Positions 46,975 through 58,740 of a stretch of 64,000 bases of DNA are shown one piece after another. How positions within the stretch are numbered: the stretch's first letter is position 1; every line of letters starts with the position of its first letter. A model generated the notes under the pieces. It was given only the letters and a program-made list of their open reading frames with translations, searched no databases and had not been told where the DNA came from. The translations under genes and the position numbers were made by a program. Source of the stretch: Cannabis sativa (Eukaryota > Streptophyta > Magnoliopsida > Rosales > Cannabaceae); NCBI RefSeq assembly GCF_029168945.1, contig NC_083608.1, positions 21,718,136-21,782,135 on the forward strand, read 5' to 3'.

Positions 46975-49900
46975 ATGGTGGAGAAGGCACTGCGAGCTGA
47001 GGGCGCAGTGGGGTGCATGTCAGAGTCAGCTAGTACTCCGGTTGGTGGCGGAGCTCCTACCCCTCCTGCATCAGGCTTCAGCAGGGGGAGTAGTGGTTCG
47101 GCCATTGATCAGAGGAAGAGGGCACCCACTGCTTCCGGCGGCTCGAGTCAGAACAAGAGGTTCCGGGGGAACCAGAACAGAGGGAGTCGTCCTGGTGGTA
47201 ATGAGACTCGCTTCTCCTATCCAGAGTGCCCTAGCTGCAAGAGGCACCATCGGGGTGAGTGCAAGGGGCAGGGATGCTTCCATTGTGGCATGCCCGGGCA
47301 CTTCAAGAGGGAATGTCCCCAGCTCCGGCCAGAAGCACCGAGAGCTCCAGCGATGCCCACTCCAGCCAGGGTATTCGCGATCACGCAGGCTGATGCAGAT
47401 GCCAGCCCATCAGTTGTTACAGGTCAGATTCTTATTAACGACTCGCTTTATTCAGTGCTGTTTGATTCTGGGGCTACACGTTCTTATGTGGCGGCCAGAG
47501 TCTTTAGTAAGTTGGGTAGACCCTTTGATAGATATGAATCAGGGTTTGGAACCCTGTTACCTGGCGGAGAATTGGTTATCTCCAATAGGTGGATTAGGTC
47601 TATGCCGATCAGGATAGATGGTAGAGAGTTAAGCGCTGATCTGATAGAGATGAGCTTAGTCGAATTTGATATTATTTTAGGAATGGATTTCCTATCTAAA
47701 TATTCGGCGAGCATTGATTGCAAGAGGAAGATGGTGGTCTTCCAACCGGAAAGTGAAGAACCGTTCGTATTTGTGGGTTCGGTTCAGGGATCTCGGATCC
47801 CGGTGATCTCGGCTTTGTCAGCGAGAGAATTATTGCACGGTGGGTGCTTAGGGTTTCTGGCCGTGGTGGTGGACACCACTCGGCCAGACACCATTCGGCC
47901 AGAGGACATCAGTGTGGTTCGGGAGTTTTTGGACGTTTTTCCCGAAGAACTTCCAGGGTTACCACCTCATCGGGAGATTGACTTTGTGATTGACTTGGCA
48001 CCAGGGGTGGATCCGGTTTCTAAAGCCCCGTATAGGATGGCTCCAGCTGAACTTAAGGAGTTAAAGATTCAGCTCCAAGGGTTGCTTGACATAGGGTTCA
48101 TTCGGCCCAGTGTGTCACCTTGGGGAGCCCCGGTTTTGTTCGTGAAGAAGAAGGATGGATCTATGAGGATGTGCATCGACTACAGAGAGTTGAACAAGCT
48201 GACGGTGAAGAACAAATATCCATTACCTAGGATCGATGACTTGTTCGATCAGCTTCAGGGGAAGACGGTCTTTTCTAAGATTGATCTCCGTTCGGGTTAT
48301 CATCAGTTGAGGATCCGAGAGGAGGACATTCCAAAGACGGCTTTCCGCACTAGGTATGGACACTACGAGTTCCTGGTTATGTCATTCGGACTAACCAATG
48401 CTCCTGCAGCATTCATGGACCTGATGAACAGAGTATTCAAGGATTTCCTCGATATCTGCGTGATTGTGTTTATCGACGACATCCTCGTGTACTCTCAGTC
48501 AGAAGAGGAGCATGAGTTACATCTTCAGATGGTACTGCAACGACTTCGAGAACATAGACTCTACGCCAAGTTCAAGAAATGTGAGTTCTGGTTGTCTCAG
48601 GTGTCCTTCCTAGGACACATTGTGGGTAAGGACGGGATCAAGGTGGATCCCGGGAAGATCGAATCCGTCAGGGATTGGCCGAGACCGAAGACAGTGACAG
48701 AGATCAGAAGCTTTTTGGGATTAGCTGGGTATTACCGTAGGTTCGTGGAGGGGTTCTCCAAAATTTCAATGCCCCTAACCGAGCTTACAAAGAAGAATCA
48801 GCGATTTATCTGGACAGATAAATGCGAAGCTAGTTTTCAGGAACTGAAACAGAGATTGATTACTGCACCGGTACTAGCTTTGCCTTCGGACGAGGAGAAG
48901 TTCGTGGTCTATTGTGACGCATCCAAACAGGGTTTGGGGTGCGTATTGATGCAAGCCGATCGGGTTATCGCTTATGCCTCCCGTCAGTTAAAGGATTATG
49001 AACAGCGATACCCGACTCATGATTTAGAATTGGCCGCAGTGGTTTTTGCACTGAAGATTTGGCGGCATTACTTGTATGGGGAGAAGTGCGAGATCTATAC
49101 CGACCATAAAAGTCTCAAGTATTTCTTTACTCAGAAAGATTTGAACATGAGACAAAGGCGTTGGTTGGAATTAGTGAAGGACTATGATTGTGAGATCCTT
49201 TACCATCCCGGGAAAGCCAATGTAGTGGCCGATGCCCTGAGCAGAAAGGGTCCCGGGCAAGTGGCTAGCATGGTTCAGATCTCACCTCAGCTAGCAGAGG
49301 ATATGGTTAGATCCAGCATTGAGTTTGTGGTAGGTCAGCTTCACAACTTAACGCTGCAATCTGATCTGTTAGAAAGAATAAAGGTTGCTCAGACGACAGA
49401 TCCGGAGTTAGTGAAGATCCGAGATGAGGTATTGGCTGGTCAAGCCAAAGACTTTTCAGTGTCAGACAGTGGGATGCTTTTGTATAAAGCCAGGGTTTGT
49501 GTCCCGAACAGTGTGGACTTGAGGAACGAGATCTTTGAAGAGGCTCATTCTACTCCATATTCTCTGCATCCCGGCACCACCAAGATGTACCAAGATTTGA
49601 AACCGTACTTCTGGTGGAGCGGTATGAAGAAGAATTTGGTAGAATTCGTTTCGAGATGCCTCACGTGTCAGCAGATCAAGGCTGAACATCAGAGACCAGC
49701 AGGGTTGTTGCAGCCTCTAACCCTACCAGAATGGAAATGGGAGGATATTACGATGGATTTTGTGGTCGGGTTACCTAGGACCACGGGTATGTATGACTCC
49801 ATCTGGGTAGTGGTGGATCGATTTACGAAATCTGCTCATTTTCTGCCGGTTAGAACAACGTTTACAGTGGATCAGTTGGCAGAGTTATACGTCAGGGAAA

Positions 49901-50829
49901 TAGTGAGACTTCACGGGGTACCGAAGTCTATAGTTTCGGACAGGGATCCGAAATTCACCTCCAAATTTTGGCAAAGTTTGCAACGGGCAATGGGTACGAA
50001 GCTAAAATTCAGTACAGCATTCCATCCTCAGACAGATGGTCAGTCCGAAAGGACAATTCAGATATTGGAGGATATGCTGAGAGCCTGTGTTATGGACTTT
50101 GAGGGTTCATGGAGTAAATACCTACCGTTAGTGGAGTTCTCGTACAACAACAGTTACCAGAGTACGATAGGGATGGCACCCTACGAACTGTTGTACGGTA
50201 GGAAATGTAGATCCCCTATCCACTGGGATGAGACAGGGGAGAGGAAATACCTAGGTCCAGAGTCAGTTCAGCGGACCAATGAGGCAATAGAGAAGATTAA
50301 AGCTAGAATGCTTGCCTCCCAGAGCAGACAGAAGAGTTACGCAGATCCGAAACGTAGAGATGTTGAGTTCCGAGTAGGGGACCATGTGTTTTTGCGAGTA
50401 TCTCCGATGAAGGGGATTAAACGTTTCGGGAAAAGAGGCAAGTTATGCCCTAGATTTACAGGACCTTTCGAGATTCTCGAGAAGATAGGTCAAGTGGCAT
50501 ATCGGTTAGCATTGCCTCCAGCTTTATCAGCAGTGCACAACGTATTTCATGTCTCAATGTTGAGAAAATACGTTTCAGACCCCTCTCATATACTCAGTTA
50601 TGAGAGCCTTCAGCTTCAGTCAGATATGTCTTATGAGGAACAGCCAGTGCAGATCCTGGATAGAAAGGATAAAGTCCTTCGGAATAAGACCATAGCATTG
50701 GTCAAGGTTCTCTGGAGAAACAGTAAGGTGGAAGAAGCCACCTGGGAGCTAGAATCAGATATGCGAGCTCAATATCCAGAGTTATTCAGGTTAGATTTCG
50801 GGGACGAAATCCTTTTAAGGGGGGGATAG
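46975..50829 (+). CDS. Tekay gag end and pol: zinc knuckle, PR, RT, RNase H, IN, chromodomain-like tail
   Basis: A 1284-codon open frame. The zinc knuckle [14 protein letters not shown] is at residues 101-114, the protease active site DSGATR at 164-169, and the reverse transcriptase has [20 protein letters not shown] and catalytic FIDD at about 499-502. RNase H contains [12 protein letters not shown]. The integrase has an HHCC zinc finger ([19 protein letters not shown]) and core motifs DFVVGLPRT and SDRDPKFTS. After HVSMLRKY the tail reads LVKVLWRN and EEATWELE, the degenerate chromodomain typical of Tekay/Del chromoviruses. Gypsy order, RT before IN, is clear. The shown start is simply the first Met after the gag frameshift. 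The native protein would begin at 46143. Confidence 0.93.
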   Translation: MVEKALRAEGAVGCMSESASTPVGGGAPTPPASGFSRGSSGSAIDQRKRAPTASGGSSQNKRFRGNQNRGSRPGGNETRFSYPECPSCKRHHRGECKGQGCFHCGMPGHFKRECPQLRPEAPRAPAMPTPARVFAITQADADASPSVVTGQILINDSLYSVLFDSGATRSYVAARVFSKLGRPFDRYESGFGTLLPGGELVISNRWIRSMPIRIDGRELSADLIEMSLVEFDIILGMDFLSKYSASIDCKRKMVVFQPESEEPFVFVGSVQGSRIPVISALSARELLHGGCLGFLAVVVDTTRPDTIRPEDISVVREFLDVFPEELPGLPPHREIDFVIDLAPGVDPVSKAPYRMAPAELKELKIQLQGLLDIGFIRPSVSPWGAPVLFVKKKDGSMRMCIDYRELNKLTVKNKYPLPRIDDLFDQLQGKTVFSKIDLRSGYHQLRIREEDIPKTAFRTRYGHYEFLVMSFGLTNAPAAFMDLMNRVFKDFLDICVIVFIDDILVYSQSEEEHELHLQMVLQRLREHRLYAKFKKCEFWLSQVSFLGHIVGKDGIKVDPGKIESVRDWPRPKTVTEIRSFLGLAGYYRRFVEGFSKISMPLTELTKKNQRFIWTDKCEASFQELKQRLITAPVLALPSDEEKFVVYCDASKQGLGCVLMQADRVIAYASRQLKDYEQRYPTHDLELAAVVFALKIWRHYLYGEKCEIYTDHKSLKYFFTQKDLNMRQRRWLELVKDYDCEILYHPGKANVVADALSRKGPGQVASMVQISPQLAEDMVRSSIEFVVGQLHNLTLQSDLLERIKVAQTTDPELVKIRDEVLAGQAKDFSVSDSGMLLYKARVCVPNSVDLRNEIFEEAHSTPYSLHPGTTKMYQDLKPYFWWSGMKKNLVEFVSRCLTCQQIKAEHQRPAGLLQPLTLPEWKWEDITMDFVVGLPRTTGMYDSIWVVVDRFTKSAHFLPVRTTFTVDQLAELYVREIVRLHGVPKSIVSDRDPKFTSKFWQSLQRAMGTKLKFSTAFHPQTDGQSERTIQILEDMLRACVMDFEGSWSKYLPLVEFSYNNSYQSTIGMAPYELLYGRKCRSPIHWDETGERKYLGPESVQRTNEAIEKIKARMLASQSRQKSYADPKRRDVEFRVGDHVFLRVSPMKGIKRFGKRGKLCPRFTGPFEILEKIGQVAYRLALPPALSAVHNVFHVSMLRKYVSDPSHILSYESLQLQSDMSYEEQPVQILDRKDKVLRNKTIALVKVLWRNSKVEEATWELESDMRAQYPELFRLDFGDEILLRGG
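50817..50826 (+). other. Polypurine tract of Tekay element
   Basis: AAGGGGGGGA four bases before the 3' LTR. It overlaps the end of the pol frame, whose last codons are Arg-Gly-Gly. Confidence 0.85.
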
Positions 50830-50830
50830 T

Positions 50831-53077
50831 TGTAAAGCCCGCTTAGTTAATTTGGAAATTAGCAGTTATTTATGTTAATCAGGAAATTATTTATAGCTAT
50901 TTAAATAATTTATCATTGTTATTTATGGAATTCAGATATGCATAATTATGTCATCAGCAGTTTTTATGTTTCGTATTTCCGGTGTCCGGTATTTTGGAAC
51001 GCGGCGTTTGGCTCAGTAGAAATCACAACTTAGTATGTTAGTATTTTGGGGACGGGTTTTAGACATTGGGAATGTCGGGAATGGCCGGGAATTTAGAATG
51101 TCCCAAAAATACCCCTTTAGTGATTTTTATGTGGTTTTAGTATGGAGGGGCAAAATGGTCTTTTTGCCCCAATGATATTTTGTCTTATGTGATTTTTTAA
51201 ATGGAAATTAAATAATTATTTATGTGATTAATTGGCTGAAATGAAATGGTATTATATGGCTTTAGTTTCATTTATTTTCCACACTTAGTCATTTTTGAAG
51301 AAATTTCCAAAAAACTCACACACACACAAAGCTCTCTCTTTTCTCTCTTGTTCGGCCAAGCTTGGGGAGCAGCTAGGGCTGGAGTTTCTTGTCAAATTCA
51401 AGTTGTTCTTAGCAAGATCATAGTAATTTTTAATTGAGGTAACTCTTGGCTTTAATTCTTACTTGTTTTCTTGAAGAAAAGGTGTGAAAATGTGAGATGC
51501 ATGTTGGTTTTCTATGTGATTCTTGCTGCTGTAATTTGAGGTTAATTTCTGAGTTTAAAGCTTGTTAGATTGAAGTTAATTTAGGTTGTTTTGAAGCATG
51601 ATAGTTAGATTGAGCTAAGCTTTGTTGTTTTTATGTAAAAAAGTATGAATTTTGGAAGGAAAGTGTTGTGTTTATGTTCTGTGTTGTTGCTGTTGTTCTT
51701 GTTAGTTTGCAGAGGTTAGATTATGCTTAGTTATGTTGAATTATGTTGGTTTGCATGCTGGTTTTGGTGGTTTGCTCAAGCTTGAGTTTGGAACTCAAAG
51801 CTTGAGCTCCAATGGTGAATTTTGCATGTGGGATTTCTGGGTAGGTTTGATGCTCTAGAATTGTTATTTGGGACCTATAGAGGAGGTCTGGAAAGTTTGG
51901 GATCAATTGGGTTCGAATTGGCCAAGTTATGTGAATTTTTGCTTGCTGCCTGCGAGGAACCGGAATTCCGGTTGAGCATCCGGAATTCCGGATGGGGTCC
52001 TGAATTTTCCCAGAACCGGAATTCCGGTTGGGCAACCGGACTTCCGGATGGGGGATTTTCAGAACCCTAGTTTTCCTCGTTTTTGGGTTTTTAGGGGTAT
52101 TGCCATGCTTTTATCGATAGGGAAACTTTTAGTTTCAAGTTTTAGTCCCCGGGAAGTGATTTAGCGTGTCACTTATAGCGTTGTGGTTTTTATGGTTTAG
52201 GAGCCAGTAATCCGCCGTTCAGCTTCAGTTCCAGTCAGGTTGACCGGCACACCTGAAATCGGAATCCAGGTAAGATTAGTATAACAGTATGCATATGTAG
52301 TTTACATGTTTAGCGTGCATGTAGGAAGCCTGTTAGATTACATTAGATATGTATTTAGGCTTCGAACCACCCAACCCTGTCACGTCGGTACAGGCTGGAG
52401 TATGACCAGCAGCCGGAGTATGACCGGTTCGACCGATCAGGCTGACACTGGTTGGTGGTTCAGTGCTATTGACCTATCCCGTCGGTACAGGCTGGAGTAT
52501 GACCAGCAGCCGGAGTATGACCGGTTCGACCGATCAGGAGGATACTTGTCAATAGTACCGTCCCCTGAACGTTCAAAACTCAGTACCATGTTGGACATGG
52601 CAGTAGTGCTCAGTACCATGTTGGACATGGCAGTAGCGGGACTCAGTATCGTGTTGGACACGGCAGTCAGTTTTATGTATGATATTATTATGCTTTTCTT
52701 ACTGAGTCTGTCGACTCACAGTTTATGTTCATGTGTAGGTAAAGGCAAGGCAGTTGCTGATGGACCGTGAGCGAGCTTATGGGATTGTACATGTCGGGGC
52801 GGTTAGGCCTGGAGCGTACGATCCTCGGGACAGCACGGCTGAGATTTTGTAATTGTCGTTAGACGACTTTATTTTGATGTAAAAGTTGAACAGTAAAAAC
52901 GTTTGTAAATATTTTTATAAATCGGGATCCCGAGACTTTTTGTAAAATGGTTTATAAGTTAATGAAAAAGCAAAATTTTAATTAATCACGTTTTCCCATA
53001 AACCTCGTTGATTAGCAACGAGCTGCACAGTACGTTTAAAAATCACGTAATACGCCTAAATTAGTTAGGGTGTTACA
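50831..53077 (+). repeat. 3' LTR of Tekay element
   Basis: It carries short palindromes such as CCGGAATTCCGG (51960-52040) and a 58-bp segment present twice, at 52384 and 52481. Three hairpin-type repeats of the form CATGTTGGACATGG lie at 52578-52670. Confidence 0.95.
52578..52670 (+). repeat. Three tandem hairpin repeats in LTR
   Basis: CTCAGTACCATGTTGGACAT-type units repeat three times at about 38-39 base spacing. CCATGT pairs with ACATGG around TGG. The third unit has compensating changes (CGTGTTGGACACG) that keep the stem. The 5' LTR has the same block at about 45361-45450. Confidence 0.7.
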
Positions 53078-53366
53078 GTCTAATTTTATTCAATTTTACT
53101 ATTTCAGTGATTGCTTATGTACTAAACCATGCTCCCTAGATTTTGATATTTACCAAATCATGCCCTTCGAACTTTGACATGTACTAAATTATGGCCCCTG
53201 AACTTTCATCCATGTTAGACTTTTTTACTAAAATTAGAAGAAAGTCCTTAAATCTAACAATCTCAATAGTTCAAGGGGCATTTTTAATGACCTTAAAAGT
53301 TCAGGGGGCATGATTTGATACATGTCAAAGTTCAGGGGGCAAAAATCATAATTAGCCTTTAATTTA

Positions 53367-53774
53367 TTATGTGCAAATTTAAATGTGAATACTATAAATT
53401 ATTTTTATTTTTAATTAAATTTAAATAAAAAATTATTGCATTTTTTTGTATTTTTATCGAATTTTACTGATTTTACAATATTATTACTTTTAAACTAATT
53501 AACAAGTTTATTTAAATTATTATCTAGATATAAAAATTGTTGTGATTTTAGTTAATATATATTAATTTTTTTATTTTATTAAAAAATTAATATAATAATA
53601 AAGAATATTTTCTAGGGTAATTTTTGATATTTTAGTTGGAGTTAAAATAGTTTTGTACACTAGATTTAGTGATAGGATGACACCAAATTTAGTGTGCTCC
53701 TTAGAGAACTGAAAAAAACAAAGATATTACACAAAAATCAACAAATAATTTAATATTGAGTAGAGTTAAGTTTC
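53367..53774. other. AT-rich spacer, no gene
   Basis: A/T-rich with no domain-bearing frame, lying between the MITE TSD and a LINE fragment. Confidence 0.5.
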
Positions 53775-54196
53775 ATTAAGGCTATGATGTGAAAGTTGGG
53801 ATACAGTGAAGCTTGGGTAGAAAAGATTTGCTTAATGGGAAAATTCAAGGATGTGTAGTATCACGATGTGGATTAAGACAAGGGGATCCTCTATCTCTTT
53901 TTTTATTTTTGTTATGTGCGTAGGCCTTTTCTAATCTTATCCAACATGCCGAACGGAATGGTAGATTGCATGGTTTGAACTTTGGAAGACGTGGAGTTAA
54001 AGTTTCGCATCTCTTCTTTGCGGATGATAGTCTTGTGTTTTTTGAAGCCAACAAAAGAGAGTGTAGGTGCTTTAAAGAGTTGATGGACAAATATTCAAGG
54101 CTTTAGAACAAGTTGTGAACTTTCACAAATCTGAAATGTGTTTTGGGAAGAGGGTTTCGGAGTCTGCAAAGGATAGAATGGCAGCGTTGTTGGATG
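53775..54196 (+). pseudogene. LINE reverse-transcriptase fragment truncated by Copia insertion
   Basis: Shifting frames read CGLRQGDPLSLFLFL (about 53865), then [17 protein letters not shown] (about 54008), and [18 protein letters not shown] with AKDRMAALLDV up to 54195. These are adjacent LINE reverse-transcriptase blocks. The reading stops where the Copia LTR begins, so the Copia element inserted here. The remaining LINE sequence may continue beyond the window. Confidence 0.75.
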
Positions 54197-54641
54197 TGTT
54201 AGAAATTTATTGGGGTCACAATTGTATATATAAAATGTTCGTTGGGTCATCAAATAAATAAGTCAAATTTATGTGGTCTATTTTGGAATAAAGTTTATGA
54301 CTTAAGGGCATGATTATCATGATTTTAGTATGTGGATACCAATTAGACAATTTCTAATTTGATGAGGGGCTAAATTGGAAATAGTCAAAAAGGATTAATT
54401 TAAACAGGTATTGGTCCCTATTTTTTGCATCGCTTCATATCGTATTCTTGAATTCCCATCATCAAGAAAACTCAAGTTCCAGAGAGAAGGTTTTGATGCA
54501 AAAATTAAAAGATCATACCAATCAAAGGTTTTTACAAAATCGATTCTATGGACTCCGGTACGCTTCCGCTATTCCTTAATCTTATTGTTTGATTCTCATG
54601 AATTAATTAGGGCTATATTAAGTTTTACAGTATTCTTAACA
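54197..54641 (+). repeat. 5' LTR of nested Copia (445 bp)
   Basis: It begins TGTTAGAAATTT and ends ATTCTTAACA, giving mirror-image TGTTA/TAACA termini, and is immediately followed by the primer site. The partner LTR lies outside the window, so the limits rest on termini and primer site alone. Confidence 0.75.
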
Positions 54642-54643
54642 TG

Positions 54644-54655
54644 TGGTATCAGAGC
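54644..54655 (+). other. tRNA-Met primer binding site of nested Copia
   Basis: TGGTATCAGAGC two bases after the LTR terminal CA. Confidence 0.88.
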
Positions 54656-54755
54656 ATCCCTAAATTAATTCTTGAGGATTTATGGTATTGGTCTTCCATT
54701 TAAATTAGTTTTGATTTAGTGACTGCCGAATATATATGGCTTTTCATTAGAATCG

Positions 54756-54758
<3 letters not shown>

Positions 54759-54792
<34 letters not shown>
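54759..54792. repeat. (AT)n microsatellite
   Basis: About 17 uninterrupted AT units in the Copia leader. Confidence 0.9.
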
Positions 54793-54795
<3 letters not shown>

Positions 54796-55279
54796 GATAC
54801 ATTATTGGTGAAGGACGATTGAAAGAGACTTGCCAAATAGATACAATTCATTTACAGATATCGTTAAACAATTCATATATGATAGATACAATTCCTAAAT
54901 GGCTACGGATATTGTTTAATGCCACTGAATTGTGTATATATATAGTAATGTAATAGAGCGTGCGATGATTTTCATTCCATATATATGATAGAATCATATA
55001 ATATATATATAGCAGTTATATGGTATTACAGTATTTCTTGGTTTGTTCTCGGCTGCGAGAGAGAATGCATCTGATATCTGATGTATTTATTTTCGAGATT
55101 TTTACACTAGGTGTTATATTTAGCTTTTTTTTTTTTTTACATTTTTAATCCCAATCGTATTTTTAAACATTTTTACAAAATATTTTTTACCTTTTTAAAC
55201 TTTCAAAAGTTTTATATTTACAAAAATACTAACTTGATGATGTCATCACACTCAATTTGTCCCTCTTCCCATTTTAAGT

Positions 55280-55284
<5 letters not shown>

Positions 55285-55358
<74 letters not shown>
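55285..55358. repeat. (CT)n microsatellite
   Basis: Thirty-seven uninterrupted CT units near the left end of the MULE. Confidence 0.95.
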
Positions 55359-55361
<3 letters not shown>

Positions 55362-55647
55362 CTTCCTAGTTTTTTTCTTTCTTTTCTTCCCTGGATAGTT
55401 TTGTTGAAGTTGAAGCCCTAACCCTTGCCTTTTCCCAATATCCATTTCAGCCACGATTCATCTATCATTTTTAACCTCTCTCTACTCACGATCTCCTATT
55501 TTTGTTCAAGCGATTGTATTTTCCAACTGTATAAATAGCCACAATAAGGTCATGTTCGAACTCCCCTTCACTTGCTAAAAAGCTTCCTAAGAACACTAAA
55601 AAACTCCTCAGAAGAGCAACAAAGCTTAGGTTCAAGCTAATACCAAA

Positions 55648-56373
55648 ATGAGGTTGAAAGGTATTGGAAAAAAGGGAAGGTCCATTGAATGTGATGTACC
55701 AGATGGTTCTAGTTTTTTTTTTTTTTTTAAAAAAAAAAAGCATCTACCATTTAAGGTAGAGGCTCGAACGACCAAAATGATCAAATCTTTAAAGAACATC
55801 AAGTATGTAAGATTTTGAGTGTTTATTTTTTTTATTTTTTATTTTTTTGTGTTTTTTCCCGTTGTTTTTTTTTTTTTTTTTTCTGTTGTGTGTGTATTTT
55901 TTTTTTCCTATTGTGTGGATTTTAGTTGTTTCAATGCCCAGTTAAAAAAAAAGTTATATTCTAGTATTTATTGAGTTGTTATGCGATTATTATTTTAGGT
56001 TTTTTTTTTTTAATTTTGTTGTCCTTTCTAAAGAAATAGTTCATGGGTTTATGTCTTTCACTATTCTGTTTTTAATTAGTTATTTTTTAGTTTTCATAGA
56101 GTTATTGTACGACTTTTATTCTAGGGTTCATGAGATTTTTTTTTTTTTAAAAAAAAAACTTGATTATTGTATTACATATTTCATTTGTCAGTTGTTTTTT
56201 TAGTTGTATTTGAGTTTTAATTGAGTGTTTAAATTATGTTACAATTTTTTTAGTTTTTTTTTTTATTTTTAAAATAATAGTTCGTGGGTTTATGTCTCTC
56301 ACTTTTCTTGTTTCTAATTAATTACTTTTTAATTTTTATTGAGTTATTATACAGTTTTTATTTTAGGGTTCTT

Positions 56374-56413
<40 letters not shown>

Positions 56414-57201
56414 AAACTATATCATTGGATTAGGTCTTACATTTATCAGTTGTATTTGAGTTTTTTTTTTAGTTGCACGTTTATTAATTTTTACAATAAC
56501 ATTATTTTTGGTTATTATATTGTTGTTTTTATGTTGTCCAGTTCATGATATACTTATAGTTTGTATAACTATTAATTGTATTTTTACCAGTTCATTATTT
56601 TATTAATTTTTGTCATTCTAATATTTTTATGTTCGTGGTAAGACCTCTAATGTTGTTGACGAGTTCAAGCTTCCAAAGAAAAATATTGCCAAGGTTTATA
56701 GATTATTTTTTTATTTTGTGTTGTTTGAAATATTCTTTGGTTGTAGTTCATTCATTTAAAAAAATATTTCATAGTAGAAAGTTGTTTTATAGTTTGTTTA
56801 ATGTTATTTTAAATGCTATAGGATTGGGATTATATTTATGATCAGAAAAATTTATTCGTTGCAAAAGCTCTGTCTATAAGTACCTTTAAAATTATCCAAG
56901 AGCTTAAGGTTTTCTTATCAGCTAAGCAACTTGAATTTTTTTCAAAAATATGATATTTTTATGTTATTTTGTTGTTGTTTTTATGTTATTTTAATATTGT
57001 TTTATAGTGATTGCAGATGTTTTGTACTATCGTTTGCTGAATACTTTATTGACATGAAACATATTCCCTCCAAATTCGATGTTGAGAAACATTGATAGGC
57101 TGGTTGTGATGTTCTACAAGTATGCTCGCATGGAAGAAATGAATTATGTTAATAGTGATGATGAGGCTCCTCCAAATGACACAAAGAAGATTTTGTTTTA
57201 G
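55648..57201 (+). pseudogene. Ulp1-like cysteine protease relic inside MULE
   Basis: Short exon-like stretches lie between very T-rich spacers. They are MRLKGIGKKGRSIECD (55648), VVDEFKLPKKNIAK (about 56655) and a final one at 57009-57201. The last reads DCRCFVLSFAEYFID, which resembles the catalytic-cysteine segment of Ulp1/SENP proteases (usually DCGxFVxxFAEY), then RLVVMFYKYAR and an acidic tail before a stop at 57199. A frameshift near 57093 breaks it. The His and Asp of the catalytic triad were not identified. Functional Ulp1 proteins remove SUMO. This copy is decayed, and its role in MULEs is unknown. Confidence 0.55.
55965..56460. repeat. Imperfect tandem duplication, 241-bp period, with T-run/A-run palindromes
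   Basis: The phrase TCATGGGTTTATGTCT at 56041 recurs as TCGTGGGTTTATGTCT at 56282. Both are followed by TTTAGGGTTC-like text and a long T-run joined to an A-run (56138-56158 and 56374-56415). A third T/A-run junction lies at 55712-55739. Confidence 0.75.
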
Positions 57202-57789
57202 ACCCGAATTTGTTTATAGTTGTTATTTCTAGTTGATGGAGAAAGTATTTTTTTTTTAATAGACACACATATTTTAATGCAGTTGTTCTTTTTTTGTTTT
57301 CCCGAGACTTCTTTATTTATTTTTTTTAGTTTTATTGAAAGTGTAATTTTATGATAATTGTGTTTATTTTTTAGTTAATTTTTGTTGTTTAGTTAACATA
57401 AATTTTATACACTAAAACAACATAAAAACAACCTAACTACAACACTTTTTTTAATCAACTAAGTAGGAATCTATTTTGCATATAGTTAATTTTTTTCTAA
57501 TTATTTGTTAAAGAGACAAGTTAGTAATTTTTTTTAAAAAAAACTTGTTTGTTCACATAGTTGTTTTATGACCATATAATATTAAGCAACATATTCACAA
57601 AATCAACTCTTAATTCAAATGTTACTTTTATGTAATATCTATATTAATAATTTCAGTATTCATTTGTCCCAACCATCTTTTAAACAATTAAAAATAAAAA
57701 AATATGAAATAACCAATGAAATTATGTTTGATCATCTAAATGTATAAGTGTAGTAGTTTTATAGTTGATGAAGTGTTGTTTCTTAGTTT

Positions 57790-58740
57790 TCATTTGCAAT
57801 GTTCCTACACATTTTTCTGTTATGTCCTTTTTGTACCCATAATTAGTGCACTTATTTTGTTTTTTTGTTTCTCAAGTCACAGTCAGTCTTATTTTCTTTG
57901 GCCTTCTAGATTTGACTCTTTCTATAGGAGGCAACACTACGATGTCTTGGAAAATTTTAATAGATCCTATTCTCGTTGGTTCTCGACTAGGTCAACTATC
58001 TCTTGATATGTTGTACCCATGATTTTGTTGTGTAGTTGTGTGCACAATATTAGTATGTGTCTATGTTCATGTCTTTCATCACAACCCACATGGAATTTCA
58101 TCATTTTGAAATCTATTGCATGTGAATGTTCGGTCCTTCAAGTTTACAATGTGTTTTGTCTTCATATAGCACCTCAAATAAGTTTTCATTTGTTGGCTTC
58201 ACTTGTATATATTTTGATACATTTAGTATAGGCATATCATTTTTTGTGCAAAATTATATAAAGCAACTTACAAACATCGAAAAAACTCTATAAAAAACTG
58301 CTTTAGTATAACTGATGCTACATATAATTTTAACTTACAGTTAATTGCAACGAGTATACATAGTTGTCTATGAGTTTTTTTTAGGAGGATGGGGTCAATC
58401 CTGTCGTGCACTTTTGTGCCTCTTTTCTCTGCTATTATATGTCCATTATTGCATTTGACAAGAACTCCAACAATGTTGTTACCGGTGATTGCCTAGCTAC
58501 TACATTTTGTTGAGTTAAGTGTTTCAGTTGTATTTGAGTTGTTTCACGGTTGCATTGTAGTTCATCCATCATTATCAGCACTAGTTCAGCAAAAGTGCAA
58601 TCTCTTGATATTAATTCTCTACTTATTTCGTAATCAACATAGTACTTATTGTCATCTCAATGACCATTGTTTTGTATCAAAATTTGCAGAGGTTCCATAC
58701 ATGAAACTAGCGTATCAATTTTTCAATATTGTTAAACAAC
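57790..58740 (-). pseudogene. MuDR/MULE transposase relic, core deleted
   Basis: Reading leftward, an N-terminal-type segment with YYVDYEIS and RDCTFAELV (about 58650-58580) is followed closely by PVTTLLEFL (about 58480), REKRGTKVHDRIDPIL (about 58430-58385) and a SWIM zinc-finger segment (58160-58085) reading VNLKDRTFTCNRFQNDEIPC. A final zinc knuckle resembles KCTNYG plus GHNRKMCRN (57855-57797). This is the order of MULE transposases, but the DDE catalytic core between N-terminus and SWIM is missing. One SWIM cysteine is Phe, and frameshifts are frequent. It cannot be active. Confidence 0.7.

Larger units (their letters stand above)
43624..53077 (+). mobile_element. Tekay-type (chromovirus) Gypsy LTR retrotransposon, 9.45 kb
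   Basis: LTRs of 2237 and 2247 bp begin TGTAAAGCCCGC and end GGTGTTACA. A perfect GTCTA duplication (43619-43623 and 53078-53082) flanks them. Inside lie a tRNA-Met primer site, gag, a long pol frame with a C-terminal chromodomain-like tail and a G-rich polypurine tract. LTRs are nearly identical apart from clustered small indels and a repeat-unit difference, so the insertion is recent. Confidence 0.97.
43500..53357. mobile_element. Mutator-like MITE family, copy 3, split by Tekay retrotransposon
   Basis: The left part is 43500-43623 and the right part 53083-53357. Together they make 399 bases, the same size as copies 1 and 2, with matching ends. TTTAATTTA flanks the outside exactly (43491-43499 and 53358-53366). 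The Tekay element sits inside, flanked by GTCTA on both sides. Confidence 0.92.

Noticed and set aside
55218..55454. Arg-Glu repeat frame on - strand
   Set aside because: Translation of the (CT)n microsatellite.
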